Position numbers and translations under genes: made by a program
Source of the DNA: Paracoccaceae bacterium
GTDB lineage: Bacteria > Pseudomonadota > Alphaproteobacteria > Rhodobacterales > Rhodobacteraceae
Direction of reading: 5' to 3'
Assembly: GCA_009842205.1 (NCBI GenBank)
Contig: VYFX01000074.1
Location: 1 to 64,000 of the forward strand
Length of the DNA: 64,000 nucleotides
Shown: positions 18,720-27,616 of the stretch, one piece after another
How the letters are laid out: every line of letters starts with the position of its first letter
Position numbering within the stretch: the stretch's first letter is position 1
The notes under the pieces: model-generated
What the model was told of the DNA's origin: nothing
The model's input: only the letters and a program-made list of their open reading frames with translations
The model's database searches: none

Positions 18720-19727
18720 ATGCTAAATAATTTGATGCGCAAGGCGATGTTAACCATGGTGGTTGCTGCCGGTGCTTTTTCCATAACCGCTACTAGCAGT
18801 TGGTCTGATAAGATTGAATTACGAATGGCTACTTCAGGGTCCGAAACTGATCAACGATCTGTTGCCATGTTGGAAGTATTTGCTCCAATGGTTGCTGACT
18901 TTATTGATTATAAGCCAAGTTACAACGGCACTATCTTTGCCCAGGGTACAGAACTTGATGCAATTTCCAGGGGTAACCTTGAAATGTCAATTGCGTCTGC
19001 CCAGGAACTGGCACAGTTTTTTCCGGAATTTTCAATTTTTGCAACTGGCTATGTGCATCAGGATGCAGCACACCAGGTAGCAGTATTCAATGATCCATTG
19101 ATGGATTCATTCAAGGCAACGACTGAAAACGAATTGGGTGTCAAGTTGCTGTCGGTTATGTACCTGGGACGTAGACAGGTTAATCTTCGTCAAAGCAAGG
19201 AAGAATTGACCGTGATGACTCCAGCTGATCTGGAAGGTGTAAATCTGCGCATGCCTGGTACGGATGCCTGGCAGTTCCTTGGAAGCGCCTTGGGTGCAGC
19301 CCCGACACCAATGGCTTTTTCTGAAGTCTATACCGCATTATCAACAGGCGCAGTGGATGGCCAGGATAATCCCTTGCCAACAGTTGTGGATGCCAAGTTT
19401 TACGAAGTTACCAATCAGATAATACTGACATCACATCTGGTTGACTTGAACTATATTGCCATTTCCAAGGAATTCTGGGATAATCTAACTTCTGAACAGC
19501 AAGCCACCATGCAGGAGGCTGCAGATGCAGCAGCTGAGAGTGGCCGTCAAAAGCAGTTAAAACTTGAAGAGGATCTGGTATCATTCCTTGAAGAGCAAGG
19601 AATGGAGGTATACGAACCTGATCTTGAGGCATTCCGAAGCCATGTCCAGGCACAGTATGTTGGTTCAGAATTTGCAGAATCTTGGCCAGAGGGTGTTCTG
19701 GAAGCAATTAATGCTCTTGGTAATTGA
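18720..19727 (+). CDS. dctP: TRAP transporter solute-binding protein (DctP family)
   Basis: This periplasmic binding protein (335 aa) has a signal peptide of about 29 residues ending near SSWSDK. The DctP fold is evident in RMPGTDAWQFLGSALGAAPTP (written in two parts: RMPGTDAWQF, then LGAAPTPMAFSEVYTAL) and in GAVDGQDNPLPT. TRAP ligands are usually carboxylates, bound through the conserved arginine in the RMPG segment. A good GAGGGAG ribosome site precedes the ATG. It is followed by dctQ and dctM. Confidence 0.93.
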   Translation: MLNNLMRKAMLTMVVAAGAFSITATSSWSDKIELRMATSGSETDQRSVAMLEVFAPMVADFIDYKPSYNGTIFAQGTELDAISRGNLEMSIASAQELAQFFPEFSIFATGYVHQDAAHQVAVFNDPLMDSFKATTENELGVKLLSVMYLGRRQVNLRQSKEELTVMTPADLEGVNLRMPGTDAWQFLGSALGAAPTPMAFSEVYTALSTGAVDGQDNPLPTVVDAKFYEVTNQIILTSHLVDLNYIAISKEFWDNLTSEQQATMQEAADAAAESGRQKQLKLEEDLVSFLEEQGMEVYEPDLEAFRSHVQAQYVGSEFAESWPEGVLEAINALGN

Positions 19728-19760
19728 TCAAGGTTTAATTGACTGAATAGGAGAACCACT

Positions 19761-20312
19761 TTGACTAAATTTACAAAATGGTTCAATAACTTAACTGAAG
19801 CGATTGCTGCCGGTATGTTGGCAGCAATCTTTCTCGTATTCATGTTGCAAATTGTCCTGCGTTACTTCTTTACACCTGCCGGTTGGACGCTTGAGTTCAT
19901 TGGAATCTTATGGGTTTGGGTGATCTTTTTCAGTTGTGCATTTATCGTCAGGGAACAGGATCAAGTACGTTTTGACATCCTTTATCTGGCAGCACCTCGT
20001 AAGGTTCGTCAAATCATGTCCATAATTGCGGCACTCGCAATTATTGGTGGTATGGTCTATGCGTTTATGCCGACTTGGGAATACATCGACTGGATGAAAA
20101 TTCGCAAGACTGCAACAGTACGCAATCCTTTCACTGGTAACAAGATACCAATGCGAGATGTCTTTGTGATCTATTCGGTATTCATGATCGCAGTAAGCGT
20201 ACGTTATGCATGGCAATTGATAACAATAACGAAATATGGACCTCCAAAGACGGAGCTTGAGGTTGTACTGGAGGCTAGTGAAAACGATGATGAAGAAGGG
20301 CCCAAATCATGA
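19761..20312 (+). CDS. dctQ: TRAP transporter small permease (DctQ family)
   Basis: The 183-aa protein has four hydrophobic segments, typical of the DctQ subunit that bridges binding protein and large permease. It starts at TTG 19761 (TTGACTAAATTTAC) with AGGAGA upstream. Its stop overlaps the dctM start (ATGA). The acidic C-terminal tail (ENDDEEG) is unremarkable. Confidence 0.9.
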   Translation: MTKFTKWFNNLTEAIAAGMLAAIFLVFMLQIVLRYFFTPAGWTLEFIGILWVWVIFFSCAFIVREQDQVRFDILYLAAPRKVRQIMSIIAALAIIGGMVYAFMPTWEYIDWMKIRKTATVRNPFTGNKIPMRDVFVIYSVFMIAVSVRYAWQLITITKYGPPKTELEVVLEASENDDEEGPKS

Positions 20313-21604
20313 GTTTTGAACTTCTTATCTGCCTAGTAACCATATTTGCACTGGCCGGTATTGGTACCCCAATAGGATATTCCATCCTTTTGGGGTCGGT
20401 AGCATATTTAGGATTTGCCGGGCTTGATGTTGCTCTTGCTGGTGAAAAGATACTCCAAGGATTTTACAAGAGTACAATTCTATTGGCAGTACCATTGTTT
20501 ATTGTCGCTGCCAACATCATGAATGCAGGAACCATAACCGATCGACTGCTAAGTTTTTGTGTTGCCGCGGTTGGAAGGTTCCGGGGAGGCTTGGGACATG
20601 TAAATGTCGTTGCTTCCCTCATATTTTCAGGCATGTCCGGTTCCGCTGTTGCCGATGCTGCGGGTATCGGCAAGATTATTATCGGCATGATGACCAAGGA
20701 TGGCCGCTATAGCCGTGGTTATGCAGCTGCAATTACAGCGGCATCCGCAACTATTGGTCCGATTATTCCACCCTCAATTCCAATTGTATTATATGCCCTG
20801 GTTTCCAAGGCATCAATTGGTTCACTGTTTCTGGCTGGAATTTTACCTGGCCTGATCATGGGAATCGTTTTGATGGCAATGAACTACTACATTGCAAGAA
20901 AGCGTAAATTTGCACTTGAGGAACCTATACCACTACGGGAATTACCGAATAAAACGGTAAATGCATTTCCAGCCCTTCTCATGCCTGCCATTCTGCTTTA
21001 TGGCATCTATGGTGGCGTCACCACACCAACAGAAGCTGCGGCAGTAGCTGCGTTTTATGCCTTGTTCCTTGCTGCCTTGTTCTATCGGGCATTGTCAGCC
21101 AAAAGACTTTACCAGGTATTTGTCGACAGTGCTCGATCTTCAGCGTCAGTAGGTGTGGTTATTGGTGGTGCATTCATACTTAATTTCATCGTCATCCAGG
21201 AACAAATTCCCCAAGCCATTTCTTCGGTGTTGGAAGAATCCCATATCCACCCGATCTTTTTCCTGATCGCAGTGAACATTCTAATTTTGTTTCTAGGCTG
21301 CCTGCTTGACGCAACTACCATAATCTTGGTCATAGTTCCGCTTTTCATTCCAACATGCAATGCCTTGGGCATTGATCTGGTCCATTTTGGGATTCTTGTG
21401 GTGGTTAACTCCATGATCGGTTTAATTACCCCACCTTATGGTATACTTTTGTTTGTGATCAACGCTGTAACAGACATACCGTTGCGAGAGATCATCAAGG
21501 AAATCTGGGCATTTCTTGCAGTGCTAGTATTAGCACTTCTCTTGATGATACTTGTTCCCGACGTGGTATTGTGGCTACCGAGGGTTTTCGGCTATCAGGG
21601 TTGA
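20309..21604 (+). CDS. dctM: TRAP transporter large permease (DctM family)
   Basis: This 431-aa permease with about 12 hydrophobic segments carries the family hallmarks SGSAVADAAGIGKI and GPIIPPSIPIV. It couples sodium flux to uptake of the ligand delivered by the binding protein. The downstream catabolic gene starts two bases after its stop, which ties the transported compound to the enzymes that follow. Confidence 0.94.
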   Translation: MSFELLICLVTIFALAGIGTPIGYSILLGSVAYLGFAGLDVALAGEKILQGFYKSTILLAVPLFIVAANIMNAGTITDRLLSFCVAAVGRFRGGLGHVNVVASLIFSGMSGSAVADAAGIGKIIIGMMTKDGRYSRGYAAAITAASATIGPIIPPSIPIVLYALVSKASIGSLFLAGILPGLIMGIVLMAMNYYIARKRKFALEEPIPLRELPNKTVNAFPALLMPAILLYGIYGGVTTPTEAAAVAAFYALFLAALFYRALSAKRLYQVFVDSARSSASVGVVIGGAFILNFIVIQEQIPQAISSVLEESHIHPIFFLIAVNILILFLGCLLDATTIILVIVPLFIPTCNALGIDLVHFGILVVVNSMIGLITPPYGILLFVINAVTDIPLREIIKEIWAFLAVLVLALLLMILVPDVVLWLPRVFGYQG

Positions 21605-21605
21605 G

Positions 21606-23489
21606 ATGCTTTCGATTTCAACCGCTTCCATACCCGGGATTCTAGGAGACAAATTAATTGAAATAGCCAGTGCTGGTTTCTCCGGTGTGGAACTTCATGA
21701 ACCTGATTTCACGGGGTTCCACACCACATCAGTTGAACTGCGAAAACTGGTCAATGATCTGAATTTAAAAATCCTCCTGTTAAAGTCCTTTCATGACCTG
21801 GAGGGGTGGACTGGTAAAAGAAAAACCCTGGCTTTCGACCAATTGGAACACAAGTTTGACCTTATGGAGGAACTTGATATCACGATGTTGTCGATTGAGG
21901 CTTCCAGTGCTGTACCCGATGATGATTGCAATATTGTCCATGATTTGGCTGAGGCTGCAGAAAGAGCAAACAAACGAGGTATCCGACTGGCCTACATGGC
22001 AGTTCCATGGGCAGGGCAAATAAAATCGAATGATCAGGCACTGGACCTAATCAATGAGGTTGATAATCCGAATCTGGGGTTGTTGTTGAACAGCAATCTA
22101 TCACTTGTTGATGGCATCAAGCCGGCACAGCTAAATCATCTTCCATCTGCCAGGATATTTCACGTTCAATTGTCAGATACTACCAGGATTGGATCAATTG
22201 CCAGCAGAAATGATCATGCGAATGTCTTGCTGCCAGGACAGGGTAATTTAAACCTGGCAGGATTTGTCAAGGTAATTGCTCATAATGGGTATAAGGGTGC
22301 ATGGTCGATTGCCATGTTCAATGAAAACAGCCCACGTCCGGGTAACCGTACATTGGCACGTGATGGTTATCGTGCACTGGTCAACCTGCTTGACGATGTA
22401 TCAAGGAATAATCCTGATCTGAATTTCGAAATTCCAGATCTTCCCCCTCGTGTCCATGCTTCGGGTTTCGAGTTTATCGAATTCGCAGTAGATAAGGATT
22501 GTGCCTCTGAACTAACCAATCTGTTATCTTCGTCATGTTTCAGGCTGGAACGACATCATATTACAAAATCGGTGGAACTTTGGCGGCAGGGTTCAGTAAA
22601 CATCATTGTCAACACTGAAAGCAAGGGGTATGCACATAAGGCATTCGAAGCCCACGGCCCAACAGTGTGTGATATCGGTCTTCGAGTTGATAATGCATCA
22701 CAAACTATAAATCGCGCTGGTGGGTTGGGAACACCACGATTTTCTCAACCTGTTGGAAGCGGGGAGTTGGATATACCAGCCATCAGAGGGGTAGGTGGAA
22801 ATGTGGTGCATTTCATCGACGAGAATTCAAACCTCCACCGGGTATGGGATATTGAATTCAATCCGGTAGCAAATATCAGCGCCATCCAACCAGCCGGTAT
22901 ACGCCGAGTTGACCATGTGTCCCAAACCATGCGGTATGAAGAAATGCAGAGTTGGGTGCTGTATTATATTTCAACCTTTGAGGCCAGCAAATCTCCAATC
23001 TTTGATGTAGCCGACCCTTCGGGAGTTGTTCACAGCCAGGCCATTGAAAGCCCGGAAGGTGAAGTTCGACTCAATCTAAACGGTGTTGAAGGCCAGCATA
23101 CATTTGCAGCTTCGTTTCTTCATGATCACTATGCTGCTGGCGTTCAGCATATCGCCTTCCTTACGGATGATATCTTCGAGACTTCAAAGCAGCTTGACGA
23201 TTGTGGATTCAGACGGCTTGAAATCTCGTCAAATTACTATGATCATGTCCAGGCACATTTTGGTCTGGAAAAGGGTTTGGTTGATAGATTGAAGTTCGGC
23301 AACATTCTTTATGATCGACAAGATAAAGGGGAGTATTTCCAGATCTACAGCCGTCCGATTTTCCAAGGCTTTTTCTTCGAGATCGTTCAGCGAAGCGGGG
23401 GATATTCCGGTTATGGTGCCCGTAATGCTTCAGTAAGGCTAGCCGCACAAAAGATACATCAGAAAAAGCCAACCAATTCTATTCACTGA
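21606..23489 (+). CDS. Fusion: degenerate DSHD-like TIM barrel + HPPD-type dioxygenase domain
   Basis: This 627-aa protein has the two-domain layout of bacterial 3-dehydroshikimate dehydratase (QuiC type): an AP-endonuclease-2 TIM barrel (about 1-265) and a VOC/4-hydroxyphenylpyruvate dioxygenase-like half (about 285-615). In QuiC the barrel metal ligands are, from memory, E134, D165, Q191 and E239. At a constant offset of three this protein has Met131, Asn162, Gln188 and Ala236, so three of four are lost. The HPPD iron triad looks intact: His437 (RVDHVS), His515 (GVQHIAF) and Glu592 (FFFEIVQR). Canonical dehydratase activity is therefore doubtful, and an oxygenase role for the C-terminal half is an inference. 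I place the start at ATG 21606, two bases after dctM, rather than at any start inside dctM. Confidence 0.8.
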   Translation: MLSISTASIPGILGDKLIEIASAGFSGVELHEPDFTGFHTTSVELRKLVNDLNLKILLLKSFHDLEGWTGKRKTLAFDQLEHKFDLMEELDITMLSIEASSAVPDDDCNIVHDLAEAAERANKRGIRLAYMAVPWAGQIKSNDQALDLINEVDNPNLGLLLNSNLSLVDGIKPAQLNHLPSARIFHVQLSDTTRIGSIASRNDHANVLLPGQGNLNLAGFVKVIAHNGYKGAWSIAMFNENSPRPGNRTLARDGYRALVNLLDDVSRNNPDLNFEIPDLPPRVHASGFEFIEFAVDKDCASELTNLLSSSCFRLERHHITKSVELWRQGSVNIIVNTESKGYAHKAFEAHGPTVCDIGLRVDNASQTINRAGGLGTPRFSQPVGSGELDIPAIRGVGGNVVHFIDENSNLHRVWDIEFNPVANISAIQPAGIRRVDHVSQTMRYEEMQSWVLYYISTFEASKSPIFDVADPSGVVHSQAIESPEGEVRLNLNGVEGQHTFAASFLHDHYAAGVQHIAFLTDDIFETSKQLDDCGFRRLEISSNYYDHVQAHFGLEKGLVDRLKFGNILYDRQDKGEYFQIYSRPIFQGFFFEIVQRSGGYSGYGARNASVRLAAQKIHQKKPTNSIH

Positions 23490-23672
23490 TCAGAATAAGT
23501 AATGGTGAAACCTCTCAACAGCTCATTGAGTTTAAATTATGTCAACTCTTCCATGCAAATTGATTACACCCTTTCCAATACTGGACGAAAGGGCTGCTAT
23601 TTGCAATCATATCACTCGATGCCATGAAATACTCCCAACACATCAGATATCATCAAGAATTGTATCTACTTC

Positions 23673-24494
23673 ATGACAAATCAAACAACTTCTGAAAAAG
23701 AACTTCGGTATTGGTGGCGCACCTCAATTATCGACATGAAGCCCGGACACATAGCCCTTCAAGGTCATACGATCGAAAGCCTTATAGGCAAGGTAAGTTT
23801 ATCCCAAATGATTTGGATGATGTTACGGGGTTCCCTGCCTGAGATCAAACAGGCTGAATTGTTGGAAGCGGCGCTTGTTGCTGGTGTGGACCATGGTCCG
23901 CAGGCCCCTAGCATTGCTGCAGCACGTATGGCAGCAACTTGTGGTGTTGGGATCAATAATGTGATGGCGACAGCGGTCAACATGTTGGGGGATGTCCATG
24001 GTGGTGCGGGAGAATCATGTGCAGAACTTTATTACGGTATTGAGATGTCAATAAATAATGGATTCCCATTGGAGGAAGCCGTTGTCAAGGGCCTGGATGA
24101 TTGGCAGACGGAAAACGGAAAGATAATACCGGGGTTCGGCCATCGATTTCACAAACCTATAGACCCACGTGCGCCCAAACTTATGTCGATTGTTCGAGAG
24201 GCTGTATTGGAGGGTACAGTCTCGGGAAAGTTCGCTGACATTGCCGAAGCCATACAATCTGAACTCCACCGCCGTATCGGTCGCCCCCTTGCCATGAACA
24301 TTGATGGTGCTACGGCTGTGATCTTTTGTGAACTCGGCTTTCCACCACCCTTGTCTCGGGGCTTGTTTTGCTTGTCACGCTCGGTAGGTATCCTTGCACA
24401 TGCTTGGGAACAAATGGAACAGGGCGGTCGCAACAAGGGACCGATGCCTCCAAAATACCTTCCTTTGTATGAGGGGGAGAATATTGTCAAATAA
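23673..24494 (+). CDS. Citryl-CoA lyase-like protein (citrate synthase superfamily)
   Basis: At 273 aa this is a short member of the citrate synthase superfamily, comparable to citryl-CoA lyase and to the C-terminal domain of ATP-citrate lyase. The catalytic triad is visible: His109 (GDVHGGAGE), His157 (GFGHRFHK) and Asp211 (NIDGATAV). Such stand-alone domains cleave a 3-hydroxy-3-carboxyacyl-CoA to acetyl-CoA and a 2-oxo acid. The substrate here is unknown. A 183-base gap precedes it and may hold an internal promoter. The next gene overlaps it by 11 bases. Confidence 0.82.
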   Translation: MTNQTTSEKELRYWWRTSIIDMKPGHIALQGHTIESLIGKVSLSQMIWMMLRGSLPEIKQAELLEAALVAGVDHGPQAPSIAAARMAATCGVGINNVMATAVNMLGDVHGGAGESCAELYYGIEMSINNGFPLEEAVVKGLDDWQTENGKIIPGFGHRFHKPIDPRAPKLMSIVREAVLEGTVSGKFADIAEAIQSELHRRIGRPLAMNIDGATAVIFCELGFPPPLSRGLFCLSRSVGILAHAWEQMEQGGRNKGPMPPKYLPLYEGENIVK

Positions 24495-25662
24495 TACTGC
24501 ATTGGATTTTAGGGTCGGTCTGATTGGATGTGGCCGAATAAGTGATATATACCTGCAAACTCTGGCTGGAGTACCCGGACTTGAAGTTGTGTCCTGTTCC
24601 AGCCTTGACATTGACGAGAGCCGGGCCAAAGCCGCTCAACATGGCATTCCAAGGGCATGCCAGGTCAATGAGGTAATTGAGGACAAAACCATAGATTGTA
24701 TCCTTAACCTCACTATACCCACTGCCCATGCTGAAATAACCCGGAGGGCATTGAATGCCGGTAAGCATGTCTATTCGGAAAAACCTTTTGTTACTGAACT
24801 GAAAGACGGGTATGAACTACTGGAATTGAGCAAATCACGACGATTGAAACTGGGAATTGCACCAGATACCTTTCTTGGAGGGCGCTGGCAGACCGTTCGA
24901 CGACTTATTGATGAGGGCGTGATTGGACGCCCCACCGGAATAATGGCTCATGTGGGCACACATGGAACCGAACGTCATCACCCCAATCCTGATTTTTATT
25001 ATGGGATCGGTGGGGGACCATTGTTGGATTTGGGTCCTTATTATCTGACTGCAATGGTTTTTTGCCTTGGCCCCATTTCAAGGGTTTCAGGAATCTCCAA
25101 CAGGGCTTTCGACCGGCGTCAGATCGAGAATGGTCCACGTAATGGGGAATGGATGAATGTTGAGGTTGATACCCATACCTTGAGTCTGTTGGAATTCTCT
25201 AGTGGTGCTATCGGCTCTTTGACAGCAAGCTTTGATGTATGGGATAGTGAAGCCCCTCGATTTGAAATCTATGGAACGGAAGGAGTGATCACGATTCCAG
25301 ATCCCAACCCAGTTCACGGTGCCAATATTTTTCACGGTCCGGTATGGGTTCGGACTCGAGAAACGACACGTTGGCCATATCAGCCACCACCAGGTGGACG
25401 TGATGAGTGGCAATTGATTGAAAACAAACATGGATTCAACCGGGATAGTCGGGGAATAGGGCTGGTGGATCTGGCAATTGCGGTTCGTGATGACCGCTCT
25501 GTCCGAGCAAATGGTGATTTGGCTTTCCATGTTTTTGAAGTTATGGACAGTATTAACCAGGCTACCCGAGAAGGAAAATACCAAGAGATAAGGAGTTCAT
25601 GCCAGAGACCTGAACCTTTGTCCGAAAATTCCTGCCTTTATAGCCTATTATCTGTGGATTGA
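24484..25662 (+). CDS. Gfo/Idh/MocA family oxidoreductase (second of three)
   Basis: The Rossmann motif (VGLIGCGRISDIYL) begins about 11 residues after the chosen TTG start at 24484. That TTG follows a strong GAGGGGGAG ribosome site inside the previous gene. Further-upstream starts would add residues unlike the family. The catalytic-lysine motif is EKPF, and the substrate domain shows GGGPLLDLGPYYL. It is 392 aa long. It differs clearly in sequence from its two paralogues in this cluster, so it probably acts on a different intermediate. Confidence 0.85.
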   Translation: MSNNTALDFRVGLIGCGRISDIYLQTLAGVPGLEVVSCSSLDIDESRAKAAQHGIPRACQVNEVIEDKTIDCILNLTIPTAHAEITRRALNAGKHVYSEKPFVTELKDGYELLELSKSRRLKLGIAPDTFLGGRWQTVRRLIDEGVIGRPTGIMAHVGTHGTERHHPNPDFYYGIGGGPLLDLGPYYLTAMVFCLGPISRVSGISNRAFDRRQIENGPRNGEWMNVEVDTHTLSLLEFSSGAIGSLTASFDVWDSEAPRFEIYGTEGVITIPDPNPVHGANIFHGPVWVRTRETTRWPYQPPPGGRDEWQLIENKHGFNRDSRGIGLVDLAIAVRDDRSVRANGDLAFHVFEVMDSINQATREGKYQEIRSSCQRPEPLSENSCLYSLLSVD

Positions 25663-25667
25663 AATTA

Positions 25668-26333
25668 ATGGCCATTGAACACATTGAAATTGCGACCCCC
25701 TTTCTGGGATTGAGGTATGTGACTGACGAATCCACCTTGGAAGTCAAAAATCGATCCATCGTTCTGAACGTATCGACAAAACCAGTCAGGGTAGAAGAGC
25801 AGTGCCTGAATCATTTGCAATCAGCAATCTTGGCTAATATTACCTTGCATGACATAGAACAAACAATCATTGTCGACAGGTTTGATGCCCATGAAAATGA
25901 TGAGATTCTCTGTAGTAAAATACGACAGGTCTGGCCAACCGCGTACGAGGTCAGGGGAGAGGAGAGATTAAGAGGCATAGAGCATTACATGTCTCCCAAA
26001 ATGTTTATTGATAACCTGGCTCTTACTTTTTATCATTCAGCATCTGTACCATTGAATGTCGGTTTACATAAAGATCATCCATTCTGTCCGGTACCGGGAT
26101 TTCGGGAGGTGCACACGCAAATCATCGGATACGGCAAGATGCAGCAATGCAGGGAACGGGACCCAGCAACGGTTTATTTGGAAGAAATGATGGCTCCAGG
26201 TAACACGCATAGACCAATGTATGATGCCTCTGGAAACTATCCCTGGCATCAGTACGATACCATAACCCAAAGTATTTTCCTTGCAGTGGAAATCCTGCCG
26301 GAAGGTGCAATCTTACCTGAAGATGGAGATTGA
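25668..26333 (+). CDS. Conserved-looking protein of unknown function, possible cupin-like fold
   Basis: I do not recognise this 221-aa protein. It has no signal peptide or membrane segment. The C-terminal half has His-containing strands (REVHTQIIGYGKMQ and NYPWHQYDTITQ) and ends LPEGAILPEDGD, which together recall a cupin-type beta-barrel; that is only an impression. It sits two bases before the third dehydrogenase and just after the second, so it is very likely co-translated and part of the same pathway. A TTG at 25659 overlapping the previous stop is an alternative start. Confidence 0.65.
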   Translation: MAIEHIEIATPFLGLRYVTDESTLEVKNRSIVLNVSTKPVRVEEQCLNHLQSAILANITLHDIEQTIIVDRFDAHENDEILCSKIRQVWPTAYEVRGEERLRGIEHYMSPKMFIDNLALTFYHSASVPLNVGLHKDHPFCPVPGFREVHTQIIGYGKMQQCRERDPATVYLEEMMAPGNTHRPMYDASGNYPWHQYDTITQSIFLAVEILPEGAILPEDGD

Positions 26334-26334
26334 A

Positions 26335-27525
26335 ATGTCGGGAAATTTGTTCCCAAAAGAGTTTGACTTCAGGGATTCATATCCCAAACTGAATCGCCGG
26401 TTGCGGCTTGGTGTCGTAGGCGGAGGCCGTATTTCAGCAACACAGGCTATGGCTGCCAGAATGACCGGGCTGTGGGAAATAGTTGCCGGTGCTCTTTCTT
26501 CAGATCCTGTAAGGTCTCGTGAACGTGGCAAGGAGTGGCTTATCTCCCCTGAACGCAGCTATTCATCTTTCAAGGAAATGGCCAAGATGGAAAGCTCCCT
26601 CGTTGATGGTGTTGATGCAGTCATGATTACCACGCCGAACAACTTGCATTTCCCGGCTTCCAAAGCATTTCTTGATACAGGAATCAACGTAATATGCGAC
26701 AAGCCTCTAACCAATACTGTCAATGAGGCCCAACAGCTGGAAGTATTAGCAGACAAAAGTGGGTGCGTGTTCGGAGTGGGCTATGTCATGTCCTGTTTTC
26801 CGATGATCAGGCAGGCACGTGAAATCGTTGCCAAGGGTGGGCTAGGGAATATAAACCAAATTCACGTTGAATTTCTCCAGGACTGGATGATACCAGAAAA
26901 TGTGGTTGAAGCGTCACACGTCAAGTGGCGATTGGATCCTGAAATTACCGGACAGACGAGTTGTGTGGGAGATATAGGTACTCATGCCGCTCATCTTGCT
27001 AGTTTCGTATCTGGATTGTCTTTGACAGACATCAGGGCAGAATTTCATGTATGCGGAACGCCGAAATTATTGGAGGATACGGTGTTCATGTTTACCCGCT
27101 TTACCGGAAATATTCCTGGTACATTAATGGCAACCCGTCTTGCACCTGGTAAACGCGGTGGTTTGCTCTTGCGGATATTTGGCTCCAGGGGTGGTCTTGA
27201 ATGGGATTTGGAAAACGCCGAAACTCTCAAATACTATTGTTATGGTAAACCCGACCAAATCATCACTCGTGGGCATGGTCACGGTGTAAGCAAGGATACC
27301 GAGCGCCTGATTCGTACAGGTCGCGGTTTCCCTGAGGGTATTATCGAAGCCTGGGCAAATCTATATTCCGAGTTTGCCCTGGCAGTGGCTGCGAGACATG
27401 ACGGCCTGAACTTACCTGAGGGCTGGGGTGATTTTCCTAAAGTATCCGAAGGGGCATTAGGTGTACGTTTTATTGATGCATCAGTTCGTTCAAACCGGAA
27501 TGGAGGCAAATGGACAGAAGTATGA
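26335..27525 (+). CDS. Gfo/Idh/MocA family oxidoreductase (third of three)
   Basis: The nucleotide-binding loop GVVGGGRISATQA and the catalytic-lysine motif DKPLTN are clear, as is the substrate-site segment CVGDIGTHAAHLASF. This subgroup (about 390 aa) often accompanies sugar-isomerase TIM barrels. The start at ATG 26335 is one base after the previous stop with GGAG six bases upstream, giving 396 aa. A 91-base AT-rich gap follows, holding a perfect palindrome. Confidence 0.86.
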   Translation: MSGNLFPKEFDFRDSYPKLNRRLRLGVVGGGRISATQAMAARMTGLWEIVAGALSSDPVRSRERGKEWLISPERSYSSFKEMAKMESSLVDGVDAVMITTPNNLHFPASKAFLDTGINVICDKPLTNTVNEAQQLEVLADKSGCVFGVGYVMSCFPMIRQAREIVAKGGLGNINQIHVEFLQDWMIPENVVEASHVKWRLDPEITGQTSCVGDIGTHAAHLASFVSGLSLTDIRAEFHVCGTPKLLEDTVFMFTRFTGNIPGTLMATRLAPGKRGGLLLRIFGSRGGLEWDLENAETLKYYCYGKPDQIITRGHGHGVSKDTERLIRTGRGFPEGIIEAWANLYSEFALAVAARHDGLNLPEGWGDFPKVSEGALGVRFIDASVRSNRNGGKWTEV

Positions 27526-27564
27526 TTTAAAATTAAATATTTTTTAATTAATATATGGTATTTT

Positions 27565-27580
27565 TAAACATATATGTTTA
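27565..27580. promoter_or_regulatory. Perfect 16-base palindrome, candidate operator
   Basis: TAAACATATATGTTTA is a perfect inverted repeat in the AT-rich gap before the TIM-barrel gene, 36 bases upstream of its ATG. It could be an operator for a second promoter serving the distal three genes. AT-richness makes chance palindromes more likely here. Confidence 0.35.
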
Positions 27581-27616
27581 TAATAATATTTACCGATATT
27601 ATTTGAATCAAACAAA

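Noticed and set aside
24394..24483. Longer start for the second Gfo/Idh/MocA gene
   Set aside because: The extra residues have no Rossmann-like features, while TTG 24484 has a strong GAGGGGGAG site and places the nucleotide-binding motif properly.
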